DNA of 64,000 nt from Methylopila capsulata (GTDB lineage: Bacteria; Pseudomonadota; Alphaproteobacteria; Rhizobiales; Methylopilaceae): the NCBI RefSeq assembly GCF_016907975.1, contig NZ_JAFBCY010000002.1, positions 558,001-622,000 of the forward strand, read 5' to 3'. How positions within the stretch are numbered: the first letter of the stretch is position 1; the number at the start of each line of letters is the position of its first letter. The position numbers and the translations under genes were made by a program. The notes under the pieces are model-generated. The model saw only the letters and a program-made list of their open reading frames with translations, was not told the DNA's origin and ran no database searches. This document shows positions 51,553 to 60,540 of this stretch, one piece after another.

Positions 51553-52884
51553 ATGACCGAGGCCACGATCTCGTCCGGGGGCCAAGCGTCGCCCGCCGGA
51601 AAAACCGCCCGGCTCGTTCGCATCCAGTGGATCGCCGTGGCGTTCCTGACGGTCGCGGGCGTCATCAACTACCTCGACCGCAGCTCGCTCTCGATCGCGA
51701 ACACCGCGATCCGCGAGGAGATGGGCCTAACGCCGACCGAGATGGGGCTGCTGCTGTCGGCCTTTTCGCTGTCCTACGCCTTCGCGCAATTGCCGATCGG
51801 CGCGCTGCTCGACCGCTTCGGCTCGCGCATCATGCTGGGGGCCGGCATGTTCTTCTGGTCGCTGGCGCAGATCGTGTGCGGCCTCGTCGGCAGCTTCCAC
51901 CAGTTCCTCGTCGCCCGCGCCGTCCTCGGCGTCGGCGAGGCGCCGCAGTTCCCGGCGGGCGCGAAGGTGGTGAGCGAGTGGTTCAACGTGCGCGACCGCG
52001 GCACGCCGACCGGAATCTTCGTCGGCGCCTCCACCATCGGGCCCTGCATCGCGCCGCCGGTGCTCACCGCGATGATGCTCGCCTTCGGCTGGCGCTGGAT
52101 GTTCATCATCACCGGCCTCGTGGGCGTCGTCGTCGCCGTCGGCTGGTATCTGCTTTACCGCAACCGAGCCGAGGTGGAGCTCACCCGGGAAGAGACCGCG
52201 CATCTCGAAGAGGGCGTGGACATGGGCGGCGTCAACCGCTCGCTCACGTTCCGGGAATGGCGCGGCCTGTTCGGACACGCCGCCACCTGGGGCATGATCT
52301 TCGGGTTCATGGGCGTGATCTACATGGTCTGGCTCTACCTCACCTGGCTGCCGAGCTACCTCGAGCACGAGCGCGGCCTGTCGGTGGCGCGCACCGGCTG
52401 GGTGGTGGCGATCCCCTACCTGTTCGGCACCGTCGGCATGCTCTGCGCCGGCCAGATCGCCGATCGGCTCTACCGCGCCGGCGCGGGCCTGATCGCGAGC
52501 CGCAAGTGGCCGGTCTGCGTCGGCCTGCTCGGCGGCGCCGCCTTCACCGTGCCCGCAGCCTTCACGCCGAGCGTCGCCATGGCGGTCGTGTTCCTGTGCT
52601 TCGCGATGTTCTTCATCAACATGGCGAGCGCGGCCTGCTGGATGATGGTGAGCGTGATCTCGCCCCAGCGGCAGGTGGCGTCGCTCGGGAGCATCCAGAA
52701 CTTCGGCGGTTACTTCGCCGGCTCGTTCGCGCCCGTGATCACCGGCTGGATCGTCCAGACCACCGACAGCTACGTCAACGCCCTGCTGGCGAGCGCCGTC
52801 GTCGCGGGCGTCGCGGCCGTGGCCTACCTCGTGTTGGTGCGGAAGCCCCTGCCCGGCGTCGCTGCCGCGGAGGCGTCGGCATGA
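51553..52884 (+). CDS. MFS transporter (anion:cation symporter / ACS type)
   Basis: 443 residues, 12 helices. INYLDRSSLSIANTAIREEM and ALLDRFGSRIMLGAGMFFWS are the ACS-type first helices and loop, VLGVGEAPQFPAGAKVVSEW is the conserved helix 4 motif. ACS proteins carry organic acids such as sugar acids and aromatic acids. It overlaps the next SDR gene by ATGA. Confidence 0.92.
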   Translation: MTEATISSGGQASPAGKTARLVRIQWIAVAFLTVAGVINYLDRSSLSIANTAIREEMGLTPTEMGLLLSAFSLSYAFAQLPIGALLDRFGSRIMLGAGMFFWSLAQIVCGLVGSFHQFLVARAVLGVGEAPQFPAGAKVVSEWFNVRDRGTPTGIFVGASTIGPCIAPPVLTAMMLAFGWRWMFIITGLVGVVVAVGWYLLYRNRAEVELTREETAHLEEGVDMGGVNRSLTFREWRGLFGHAATWGMIFGFMGVIYMVWLYLTWLPSYLEHERGLSVARTGWVVAIPYLFGTVGMLCAGQIADRLYRAGAGLIASRKWPVCVGLLGGAAFTVPAAFTPSVAMAVVFLCFAMFFINMASAACWMMVSVISPQRQVASLGSIQNFGGYFAGSFAPVITGWIVQTTDSYVNALLASAVVAGVAAVAYLVLVRKPLPGVAAAEASA

Positions 52885-53621
52885 CCGCGCCGCGGAGCGC
52901 CTGGGCGGCGGACCTGTTCGCCGGCAAGGTCGCCGTGGTCACGGGCGGAACGTCCGGGATCGGCCTCGGCGTGGCGGAGGCGCTGGCCGCGCTCGGCGCG
53001 AGCGTCCGCGTCGTCGGCTTCGGCGCGAGCGGGGTCGCGGCGAGCCCCGGTCTCGACCTGACCGCGCAGGAGCTCGACGTCACCGACGCCGCGGGCGTGG
53101 CGGCCTTCGTGGACGGGCTCGACCGGCTCGATGTGCTGGTCAACTGCGCCGGCGTGATCCGCCGCGCGGCCGAGCACGATCCGGAGGTGTTCGAGCAGGT
53201 AATCGCGATCAACCTGACGGGGACGATGCGGTTCTGCGCGCTGGCCCGGCCCCGGCTCGCGGCGAGCAAGGGGTCGATCGTCAACATGGCCTCAATGCTG
53301 AGCTTCTTCGGGGCGGGGCTCGCCCCCGCCTACAGCGCCAGCAAGGGCGGCGTGATGCAGCTGACCAAGTCGCTGGCGATCGCCTACGCCCCCGAGGGGA
53401 TCCGCGTGAATGCGGTCGCGCCCGGCTGGATCGCGACGCCGCTGACGCAGGCGTTGCAGGACGACACGGCCCGCGCCGGCGCGATCCTCTCCCGGACGCC
53501 GCTCGGCCGCTGGGGCGCCCCCGCCGACGTGGCGGAAGGCGTCGTGTTCCTCGCAAGTCCCGCCGCGGCCTTCGTCACCGGCGTCATTCTGCCGGTGGAT
53601 GGCGGCTACCTCACCGCTTAA
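52881..53621 (+). CDS. SDR-family oxidoreductase
   Basis: 246 residues. TGGTSGIG, NCAG, SMLS with the catalytic Ser and YSASKGG; C-terminal FVTGVILPVDGGYLTA. Coupled to the MFS gene by ATGA and followed by the IclR gene after 11 bases. A second dehydrogenase of the cluster, clearly different from the one at 50792. Confidence 0.92.
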   Translation: MTAPRSAWAADLFAGKVAVVTGGTSGIGLGVAEALAALGASVRVVGFGASGVAASPGLDLTAQELDVTDAAGVAAFVDGLDRLDVLVNCAGVIRRAAEHDPEVFEQVIAINLTGTMRFCALARPRLAASKGSIVNMASMLSFFGAGLAPAYSASKGGVMQLTKSLAIAYAPEGIRVNAVAPGWIATPLTQALQDDTARAGAILSRTPLGRWGAPADVAEGVVFLASPAAAFVTGVILPVDGGYLTA

Positions 53622-53632
53622 GAGACGAGGCC

Positions 53633-54421
53633 ATGGAGACCGCGCCGCAGACGCCCGCCCCGCACGACCGGACCGACGTGCCCGGCGCCGCCGCGTTCGG
53701 CAAGTTCATGCGGGCGGTGCAGGCGATCGCGGACGCGCCGGGCGAGCTGACCGTGGCCTCGCTCGCCAGACAGACAGGCTTTCCCCGTCCGACCGCGCAC
53801 CGCATCGTCGCCGCGCTGGTGGCGGAGGGGCTTGCGATCGAGGAGCCCCGCACCGGCCGCCTCGCTTTGGGGCCCCGACTGATCAGCCTGGCGTTCCGAA
53901 GCTGGGACCGCTCGGACCTGCGCCGGGCCGCCCAGGAGCATCTGGTCGCCTTGCGCGACGCTCTGGACGAGACCGTGCACCTTGCGATCCCGAGCGGCTC
54001 CGAGATGGTCTACATCGAAAAGCTCGAGTCCCGCCGCAACGTGCGGATGGCGTCTCGGATCGGAACGCGCGTCGCGCTGCATTCGAGTTCGGTCGGCAAG
54101 GCCTGGCTTGCGGCCCTGTCCCCCGAGGATTGCGCGACGGCGCGCCTGACGCTGACGGCGCGGACCGCCCACACCTTCACGGAGCGCGCCGCCCTGATGG
54201 CGGACGTCGAGGCGACGCGGGCGCGCGGCTATGCGCTGGACCTGCAGGAGAACGAACTCGACATCTGCTGCTACGGCGCCGCGATCGCCGGACGCGACGG
54301 CAGACCGGCGGGCTGCGTCAGCGTCAGCCTGCCGCGGTACCGCTTCGAAGAGCAGCCTCCGCAGCTGATCGTGTCCGCGCTCCTCGACTGCGTGAGGAAC
54401 ATCGCGGACGAGATCGCCTGA
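53633..54421 (+). CDS. IclR-family transcriptional regulator
   Basis: 262 residues. The winged HTH SLARQTGFPRPTAHRIVAAL is at about 44-63. The effector domain contains the conserved SSVGKAWLAALSPEDC, ALDLQENELDICCYGAAIAG and a C-terminal ALLDCVRNI. It is the last gene of the catabolic cluster and the likely regulator of the operator at 50190. Confidence 0.93.
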   Translation: METAPQTPAPHDRTDVPGAAAFGKFMRAVQAIADAPGELTVASLARQTGFPRPTAHRIVAALVAEGLAIEEPRTGRLALGPRLISLAFRSWDRSDLRRAAQEHLVALRDALDETVHLAIPSGSEMVYIEKLESRRNVRMASRIGTRVALHSSSVGKAWLAALSPEDCATARLTLTARTAHTFTERAALMADVEATRARGYALDLQENELDICCYGAAIAGRDGRPAGCVSVSLPRYRFEEQPPQLIVSALLDCVRNIADEIA

Positions 54422-54501
54422 GTTTCTCCCGTCGACGGGAGCCGCAGTCCCTTTGCCGCCACAACCGTCGGTTCCTCGACGCCGGCCGAGCTTTTGTAAG
54501 A

Positions 54502-56007
54502 TCAGCCGATGGCGGCCGGGCCGTTCGTCGCGCGCCGGCGGCGGAGCCTGAGCAGGGGCGGAAGGAACCAGATCAAGAGCGTCGCGACGCCCGCCGTGGC
54601 CGCGATCGGGCGTTCGAAGAACGCCAGGAAGTCGCCGTCCGCCTTGATCATCGACGTGACGAAGTTCTCTTCCAGCAGCGGCCCGAGCACGATCCCGAGG
54701 ATGCACGGCGCGATCGGTATGTCGTTTTCCTCCATGAGGAAGCCGATCACGCCGAAGACCAGCATGATCACCACGCCGAAGGCCGAGTTGTTGGTGGCGA
54801 AAGCGCCGACGATGCAGAACGCCAGGATCAGCGGCATCAGAATGTTGCGGGGCGCCCGCAGGATCTGCTTCGCGCCCTTGATCGCCGCCCAGCCGAGCGG
54901 GATCATCGCGATGTTCGCCAGGATGAAGATCAGGAACACGGCGTAGATGATTTCGGGGCTGTTCAGGAAGATCGTCGGACCGGGATTGAGCCCCTTCACG
55001 TAGAGCACGCCGATGACGACCGCCGTGATCGAGTCGCCCGGAATGCCGAACACCAGCGCCGGCACCCACGCGCCCGCGAGCGCGGCGTTGTTCGCCGAGG
55101 TGCTTTCGATGATGCCCTCCACATGGCCGGTTCCGAACTTTTCCGGCGTCTTGGAGAACTTGCGGGAGGTGGCGTAGGACACCCAGGCCGCGATGTCCGC
55201 GCCCGCGCCCGGCAGCGCGCCGATCGCCGTGCCCATGACGTTGCCGCGGATCTGCTGCCGCCAGTAGGTGACGAACATCCGTCCCCACCCGGCGAACAGG
55301 TTGCCGACCGAGGTCTGCGGAAGAGGCAGGTCCTTGGCCCCGTGGACCATGCAGCGCAGCACCTCGGACACCGCGAACAGGCCGATCATCGCCGGGATGA
55401 AGTCGATCCCGCCGGTGAGGTCGACGTTGTCGAAGGTGAACCGCGGCACGCCCGCCGGGTTGTTGAGGCCGATGGTCGAGATCAGCAGACCGAGGAACAG
55501 GCTGACCAGGCCCTTGACCGCCGAATCCGCGCCGATGAACACCGCGCAGGTGAGGCCGAGCAGCGCCAGCCAGAAGTATTCGAAGGACGAGAACTTGAGC
55601 GCGAGTTCGGCCAGCGACGGCGCCGCCACGATCAGCACCAGAGTGCCGAACAGGCCGCCGAGCGCGGAGAACAGCAGGTTGGCGCCGAGCGCGATCTCGC
55701 CCTCGCCCTTCTTCGTCATGGCGTAGGCTTCGGAGGTGTAGGCGGCGGATGCCGGCGTGCCGGGAATCCGGAGCAGCGTGCCCGGGATGTCGCCGGCGAA
55801 GATCGCCATGGCCGAGCACGAGATCATGGCGCCGACCGCCGGCACGGGGTCCATGAAGAAGGTCACCGGCACCAGAAGCGCGATCGCCATGGTCGCGGTG
55901 AGGCCGGGGATCGCGCCCACGAACAGACCGAACATGGCCGCGCCGCCGATGACGAGCAGCACGTTCCACTGGAACACGAGCCCGAAGGCGGCTTCGATCG
56001 CTTGCAT
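54502..56007 (-). CDS. tripartite tricarboxylate transporter, large membrane subunit (TctA type)
   Basis: 501 residues, 12 helices. Family landmarks: VGAIPGLTATMAIALLVPVT, GIPGDSITAVVIGVLYVKGL, GAGADIAAWVSYATSRKFSK and the C-terminal PIAPCILGIVLGPLLEENF. It forms the channel with the TctB subunit that precedes it. It converges on the IclR gene, so the transporter may feed the same pathway. Confidence 0.95.
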   Translation of the reverse strand: MQAIEAAFGLVFQWNVLLVIGGAAMFGLFVGAIPGLTATMAIALLVPVTFFMDPVPAVGAMISCSAMAIFAGDIPGTLLRIPGTPASAAYTSEAYAMTKKGEGEIALGANLLFSALGGLFGTLVLIVAAPSLAELALKFSSFEYFWLALLGLTCAVFIGADSAVKGLVSLFLGLLISTIGLNNPAGVPRFTFDNVDLTGGIDFIPAMIGLFAVSEVLRCMVHGAKDLPLPQTSVGNLFAGWGRMFVTYWRQQIRGNVMGTAIGALPGAGADIAAWVSYATSRKFSKTPEKFGTGHVEGIIESTSANNAALAGAWVPALVFGIPGDSITAVVIGVLYVKGLNPGPTIFLNSPEIIYAVFLIFILANIAMIPLGWAAIKGAKQILRAPRNILMPLILAFCIVGAFATNNSAFGVVIMLVFGVIGFLMEENDIPIAPCILGIVLGPLLEENFVTSMIKADGDFLAFFERPIAATAGVATLLIWFLPPLLRLRRRRATNGPAAIG

Positions 56008-56017
56008 CGGGACGCCC

Positions 56018-56500
56018 TCAGAACGGAATGATGACGCCGCGCGGCAGCGGCACCCGGAGCAGGACCGTGAAGCCTTGATGGATCACGATCGCGGCGGCGA
56101 GCCCGACGGCCAGCGCGATCCACCAGCGGACGCCAAGCAGCAGACAGACCAGCGCGGTCAGGATCGTCATCGCGGCGAGAAAGCCGATGACCGGGGCGAG
56201 CAGGACGTAGCCGACCACGAGCGCGAGGCAGGCCAGCAGGTTGAACCAGGCGCGCCCCGAGCGCGTCCAGTCGGCCCGCTCCTCCCCCGGCGGGGGCGCT
56301 TCGGCCGGCGCGGGGCGCCGCCGGAGGCCCTGCGCGATCAGCACCGCGCCGCAGCCGACCAACGCCAGCGCGATGACCGTCGGAAACACCGCGGCGCCGT
56401 ATTGCTGGCCGGGAACATCGGGGAAGCCGCGGGACTGCAGCGTCACCGCAGACCCGAGCACCACGAGGATCGCCCCCGTCACGGCGTCGTTCACGCGCAT
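56018..56500 (-). CDS. tripartite tricarboxylate transporter, small membrane subunit (TctB type)
   Basis: 160 residues with four helices, from ATG 56500 (GGGGAAAGAG upstream). GAILVVLGSAVTLQSRGF, LLACLALVVGYVLLAPVIGF and the second pair around WWIALAVGLAAAIVIHQGF fit TctB. It lies ten bases before the TctA gene. Confidence 0.88.
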   Translation of the reverse strand: MRVNDAVTGAILVVLGSAVTLQSRGFPDVPGQQYGAAVFPTVIALALVGCGAVLIAQGLRRRPAPAEAPPPGEERADWTRSGRAWFNLLACLALVVGYVLLAPVIGFLAAMTILTALVCLLLGVRWWIALAVGLAAAIVIHQGFTVLLRVPLPRGVIIPF

Positions 56501-56558
56501 GGCTCTTTCCCCGAAGCCCGACCGGTCCAAATGAAACGCCACGCCTGACGGGCGGGGG

Positions 56559-57539
56559 TCAGCGCGCGAGGCCGACCTGCTTCATGACGGCGCCGAGATC
56601 GGCGTCGCCCTTCGCCATGAAGGTCCCGAACTCGGGTCCCGGAGCCCAGACCGCGCCGAAGCCGCGGGCGGCCATGAACTCCTTGTAGTCCTTGCTCTCG
56701 TAGATCTTCTGCAGCGCTGTAATCAGCACCTTCTGGGCGTCGTCCGGCAGGCCCTTCGGACCGACGATGCCGCGCCAGGCGCCCATGTCCCACACCACGT
56801 CGAGGCCGCTTTCCTTCAGCGTCGGGATGTTCGGATAGGCCGGGTTGCGCTCGGCGCCCATGACCGCGAGGCTTCGCACGCGGCCGGCGTCCAGCAGCGA
56901 GCGCGCTTCGGGCAGCGAGCACGGCACGATCGCCACGCCGCCGGCGACGAGATCCTGCAAGCCGGGCGCGGCGCCGTTGGACGGCACCCACGGCACGGCG
57001 GCGGGGTCGATCTTGAGCTTCGAGAGCAGCGCCGCCATGGCGAGGTGCCAGATGCCGCCCTGTCCGGTGCCGGACGCCTTGAGCTTGCCGGGGTTCGCCT
57101 TGATCGCCTCGATCAGCGCGGGCGCATCCTTGTAAGGCGCGTCGGCGGCGACCTGCAGGCCCGCGATGTCGTGGTTCATCAGGGCGAGCGGGGTGAAGTC
57201 GGCCGGAGTGAGCTTGGTCAGCCCCTGCCAGTGCATCATGCCGATCTCGACGGTGGCGATGCCGATCGTGTACCCGTCGGGCGTCGCGCTCGCGATCGCG
57301 CTGTGGCCGACGACGCCGGAGCCGCCGGTGCGGTTGATCACGTTGACCGGCTGGCCGAGCTCCTTCTCCAGCAGCGAGCCCACGATGCGCGCCACCGCGT
57401 CGGTTCCGCCGCCGGCGCCCCAGGGCACCAGCAGCTGGATGGGTCGATCGGGATAGGCGGCATGGGCCGCGCCGGCGAACGGCAGAGCGACGATGAGCGC
57501 CAGGCTCGCGGCAAAGGTCTTCAGCGCGTGGCGACGCAT
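56559..57539 (-). CDS. tripartite tricarboxylate transporter substrate-binding protein (TctC type)
   Basis: 326 residues from ATG 57539, with GGGAGG nine bases upstream. A signal peptide (TFAASLALIVALPFAGAAHA) is followed by the TctC/Bug core YPDRPIQLLVPWGAGGGTDA, GGSGVVGHSAIASATPDGYT and the ligand segment MNHDIAGLQVAADAPYKDAP. First gene of a complete tctCBA operon. Confidence 0.94.
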   Translation of the reverse strand: MRRHALKTFAASLALIVALPFAGAAHAAYPDRPIQLLVPWGAGGGTDAVARIVGSLLEKELGQPVNVINRTGGSGVVGHSAIASATPDGYTIGIATVEIGMMHWQGLTKLTPADFTPLALMNHDIAGLQVAADAPYKDAPALIEAIKANPGKLKASGTGQGGIWHLAMAALLSKLKIDPAAVPWVPSNGAAPGLQDLVAGGVAIVPCSLPEARSLLDAGRVRSLAVMGAERNPAYPNIPTLKESGLDVVWDMGAWRGIVGPKGLPDDAQKVLITALQKIYESKDYKEFMAARGFGAVWAPGPEFGTFMAKGDADLGAVMKQVGLAR

Positions 57540-57830
57540 GTCTGCCACCCTCCCCAGAATGTTTCCGTTCCCAGATCCAGGCTCGCCTTCTGGCGATGCC
57601 CGTCGCGGCGGCTCGCACGGCCACGATTTATTCGACGACGGTAGGAAGTCGGCTGCAACCTTGTCAATCAATTGTTCAGCACGCGAGCAGATGCGTCGAA
57701 GCCGCCGCCACGGCGTTCGGCCCGAGCCCTCGGGGCGCGAACGATCGGTCAGCGGCGACGGCTACCGACGCCCCGGCGGCGCCCTATGTCGCAGCGACGT
57801 GGACCCACCGCCGCGTTCAGGAGCCACCGC

Positions 57831-58568
57831 ATGTCCGCCGCCATCCTCGGCAAGCTCGAGGCGCTACATCCCCTCCCCGACGACGACAGGGCGCTGCTGC
57901 ACGCCGTGGTGGGGCGCGGGAGGCCGCTGAAGGCGGGCGACGACATCGTCCGCGAAGGCGAGCGCACCGACGCCGTGCACGTCATCATCGAGGGTCACGG
58001 CTACCGCTACAAAACCCTGGCGGACGGCAAGCGCCAGATCATCGGCTATCTCGTGCCCGGCGACTTCTGCGACCTCTATGGCTTCCTGCTGGACCGGATG
58101 GACCACGGCATGGCGGCGCGCACCGCCTGCCGGATCGCGGAGCTGAGCGAAGAGCACATCCTGATGCTGACCTCGCGGCCCGCCCTCGCCCGCGCGCTGT
58201 GGTGGTCGGAGCTGGTGAACGCCTCGATCCTGCGGGAGTGGCTCGTCAACATGGGCCGCCGCACGCCGAGCGTCCGGGTGGCGCACATCCTCTGCGAGCT
58301 GCTCGTGCGGCTGCAGGCCGTGGGCGAGGCCACGCGCGACAGCTTCCGGCTGGAGCTGTCGCAGGCGGAGCTTGGCGACACGGTCGGCCTCACCACGGTG
58401 TCGGTCAACCGCGCGCTCCAGAAGCTGCGCAGCGCGGGGCTGATCCACCAGACCAACCGCGAGATCGCGATCCCCGACGTCGCGGCGCTCAAGACCTTCG
58501 CCGACTTCGACCCTTCCTATCTCCACTTCCGCAAAGACCGTGACGAGTCATCCGAAGGACGCGCGTGA
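57831..58568 (+). CDS. Crp/Fnr-family transcriptional regulator
   Basis: 245 residues from ATG 57831 with AGGAG upstream. The cNMP-binding barrel has KAGDDIVREGERTDAVHVII and IIGYLVPGDFCDLYGF. The C-terminal HTH is LSQAELGDTVGLTTVSVNRA then LQKLRSAGLI. No cysteine cluster for an Fe-S centre is seen. It is followed by a small coupled gene and then by stress genes (DUF892, Mn catalase), which it may regulate. Confidence 0.92.
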   Translation: MSAAILGKLEALHPLPDDDRALLHAVVGRGRPLKAGDDIVREGERTDAVHVIIEGHGYRYKTLADGKRQIIGYLVPGDFCDLYGFLLDRMDHGMAARTACRIAELSEEHILMLTSRPALARALWWSELVNASILREWLVNMGRRTPSVRVAHILCELLVRLQAVGEATRDSFRLELSQAELGDTVGLTTVSVNRALQKLRSAGLIHQTNREIAIPDVAALKTFADFDPSYLHFRKDRDESSEGRA

Positions 58569-58816
58569 TGGAGTTCCGAGAGATCAAGGTCGCGACCGAC
58601 TCCGCCGACGAGGACGGCCGGCTCGTGCTGCACGACGGACGCCTGGTCGCGGTCATCGTCCGGCTCGACGATCCGAGCCACGGACCCGCCAAGGGCCAGT
58701 GGAGCCTGGAGGCCGGCTTCAACGGCGTCGAGAGCACGAAGCCGCCGCTGTTCGCCAATTTGCAGGCCGCCGAGCGATGGATCGAGCTGCAGATCGCTGA
58801 TCATATACGCGTATAA
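58568..58816 (+). CDS. small hypothetical protein coupled to the Crp-type gene
   Basis: 82 residues: MEFREIKVATDSADEDGRLV, then HDGRLVAVIVRLDDPSHGPA and a C-terminus AAERWIELQIADHIRV. The ATG shares a base with the Crp stop codon. It looks like a small beta-sheet domain. No family recognised. Confidence 0.6.
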   Translation: MEFREIKVATDSADEDGRLVLHDGRLVAVIVRLDDPSHGPAKGQWSLEAGFNGVESTKPPLFANLQAAERWIELQIADHIRV

Positions 58817-58933
58817 CGGAATCTGGTCCCAGGATCGGTTTATTCCGCACATCTCCCGCTGGAGCGCGATTCCGGCGGAACGAGGGTCCGCCTGAGACGT
58901 CTTCCGAGTCCACGACAGACACGGGAGCCTCAT

Positions 58934-59479
58934 TTGGCCAAGGAAAAGACCCTCGCGGACGCCTTTCACGAGACGCTCAAGGACGTGTACTACGCCGAGA
59001 AGCAGTCCGTCCGCGCGCTCAAGACATCCGCCAAGGCCGCGCAGTCTTCGGAGCTGAAGACCGCCTTCGAAAACCATCTCGAGGAAAGCCAGGAGCAGGT
59101 CGAACGCCTGACCCAGGTGTTCGAGATCATCGGAAAGCCGGCACGCGCCAAGACCTGCGAAGCGATGTCCGGGATCACCTCCGAGATGGAGGAGGATCTC
59201 GAGGACTTCGGCGGCACCGAAGCCTCGGACGACGTTCTCATCGGCTGCGCGCAGGCGGTCGAGCATTACGAGATCGCCCGCTACGGCCTGCTGAAGACCT
59301 GGGCCGGCAAGCTCGGCTACGACGAAGCCGTGCCGCTGCTCGAGAAGACGCTCGCGGAAGAGAAGAAGGCGGACGAGCTGCTGTCCAAGATCGCGCTCGG
59401 CCTCGACGTCTCCGGCGAGACCGCGGGCAAGCCGACCGGCCCTAAGGCCTCGACGAAGGCGTCCGCGAAGGCCGCCTGA
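58934..59479 (+). CDS. DUF892 ferritin-like stress protein (YciE/YciF type)
   Basis: 181 residues from TTG 58934. The four-helix DUF892 core is visible: FHETLKDVYYAEKQSVRALK, HLEESQEQVERLTQVFEIIG, then GCAQAVEHYEIARYGLLKTW and LLEKTLAEEKKADELL, with the acidic/His metal ligands. The tail is Lys/Ala/Thr-rich. It is a cytosolic protein linked to oxidative or osmotic stress, next to manganese catalase. Confidence 0.9.
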   Translation: MAKEKTLADAFHETLKDVYYAEKQSVRALKTSAKAAQSSELKTAFENHLEESQEQVERLTQVFEIIGKPARAKTCEAMSGITSEMEEDLEDFGGTEASDDVLIGCAQAVEHYEIARYGLLKTWAGKLGYDEAVPLLEKTLAEEKKADELLSKIALGLDVSGETAGKPTGPKASTKASAKAA

Positions 59480-59502
59480 TCGCCGCTCTCAAATTTATTT
59501 TC

Positions 59503-59527
59503 CCTCGCCGCCGATCCGGCGGCGAGG
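59503..59527 (+). terminator. hairpin between the DUF892 and Mn-catalase genes
   Basis: Perfect 10-base arms CCTCGCCGCC (59503-59512) and GGCGGCGAGG (59518-59527) with a 5-base loop, in the 75-base gap between the two genes. No T-tract after it on the plus strand, so it may only attenuate or stabilise mRNA. Confidence 0.45.
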
Positions 59528-59554
59528 AGCCCGTTCATATTTGAAAGTTCCAAC

Positions 59555-60469
59555 ATGTTCATGCGAATCGACAAGCTTCAGGCTGAACTTCCGAAGCCGA
59601 AAAGGGCTGATCCGAACGCTGCGGCGGCGCTTCAAGAGCTGCTCGGCGGTAAGTTTGGTGAAATGTCGACCCTGAATAACTATATGTACCAGAGCTTCAA
59701 TTTTCGTAACAAATCGAAAGTGATGCCGTTCTACAGCCTCGTGGCCAGCATTACGGCCGAAGAGCTTGGCCACGTCGAGCTGGTCGCGAACGGAATCACG
59801 ATGCTCGCGAACGGCCCCTCGCCCGAGAAGGAGCATAAGGGGGACATCTCGCAGGCCCCGTTCGAGGACATGAAGGACATCCGCTCGGCGGCCTCCTTCC
59901 TGCACGCGGGCGGCGGCGCCATGCCGGTCGATTCCAACGGACTGCCGTGGAACGGCACGTTCGTGTTCTCGACCGGAAATCTCGTGCTGGATCTGCTGCA
60001 CAACTTCTTCCTCGAGTGCGGCGCGCGGATGCACAAGCTCCGCGTCTACGAGACCCTGTCAGATCCGACCGGCCGGGAAGTCTGCGGCTACCTGCTGGTG
60101 CGCGGCTCCGTCCATGCGCACGCCTACGCGCTCGCCCTGAAGAAGCTCACGGGCGTCGAGATGGAGAAGATGCTGCCGACGCCGAACATCGACCTGTCCA
60201 AAATTCCGGAGTCGCAGAAGTACCTCGACGAGGGCAGTCACCGGCGCCTCTACACCTGGGGCGAGGAGACCTACCGCGAGATGGAAGCGGTCTGGGGCGG
60301 CGGCGAGAAGGCTCTGCCGGGCGACCCGCCCGGCGATCTGGAGGTCGTTTCGGGCCATCCCGACGGCGGCAAGATCGACGAACTGAAGGGGGCGTCCTCC
60401 GCCTTCACGACGGACTACGACCCGTCCGAGATCTTCGAGATCGCGTCGAAGCTGCACGCGAAGCTCTGA
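59555..60469 (+). CDS. manganese catalase
   Basis: 304 residues. The ferritin-like dimanganese site is visible in LLGGKFGEMSTLNNYMYQSF (Glu), TAEELGHVELVANGI (Glu, His), FLECGARMHKLRVYE (Glu) and RGSVHAHAYALALKKL (His). It disproportionates hydrogen peroxide in the cytosol. It follows the DUF892 gene and a Crp/Fnr regulator, and a terminator hairpin lies right after its stop. Confidence 0.95.
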   Translation: MFMRIDKLQAELPKPKRADPNAAAALQELLGGKFGEMSTLNNYMYQSFNFRNKSKVMPFYSLVASITAEELGHVELVANGITMLANGPSPEKEHKGDISQAPFEDMKDIRSAASFLHAGGGAMPVDSNGLPWNGTFVFSTGNLVLDLLHNFFLECGARMHKLRVYETLSDPTGREVCGYLLVRGSVHAHAYALALKKLTGVEMEKMLPTPNIDLSKIPESQKYLDEGSHRRLYTWGEETYREMEAVWGGGEKALPGDPPGDLEVVSGHPDGGKIDELKGASSAFTTDYDPSEIFEIASKLHAKL

Positions 60470-60485
60470 CATCTCGGCTCATCGG

Positions 60486-60509
60486 AGGGCGCCCGTTCCG
60501 GGGCGCCCT
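60486..60509 (+). terminator. rho-independent-like terminator after Mn catalase
   Basis: AGGGCGCC (60486-60493) and GGCGCCCT (60502-60509) with an 8-base loop, followed by TTCGTCTTTCC. Located 17 bases after the catalase stop. Confidence 0.65.
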
Positions 60510-60540
60510 TTCGTCTTTCCTCAAGAGCCAGGACCCCGGT

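Noticed and set aside
53618-55969. A 783-codon minus-strand frame over IclR and TctA
   Set aside because: Shifted-frame shadow of TctA and antisense of IclR, without any recognisable domain.
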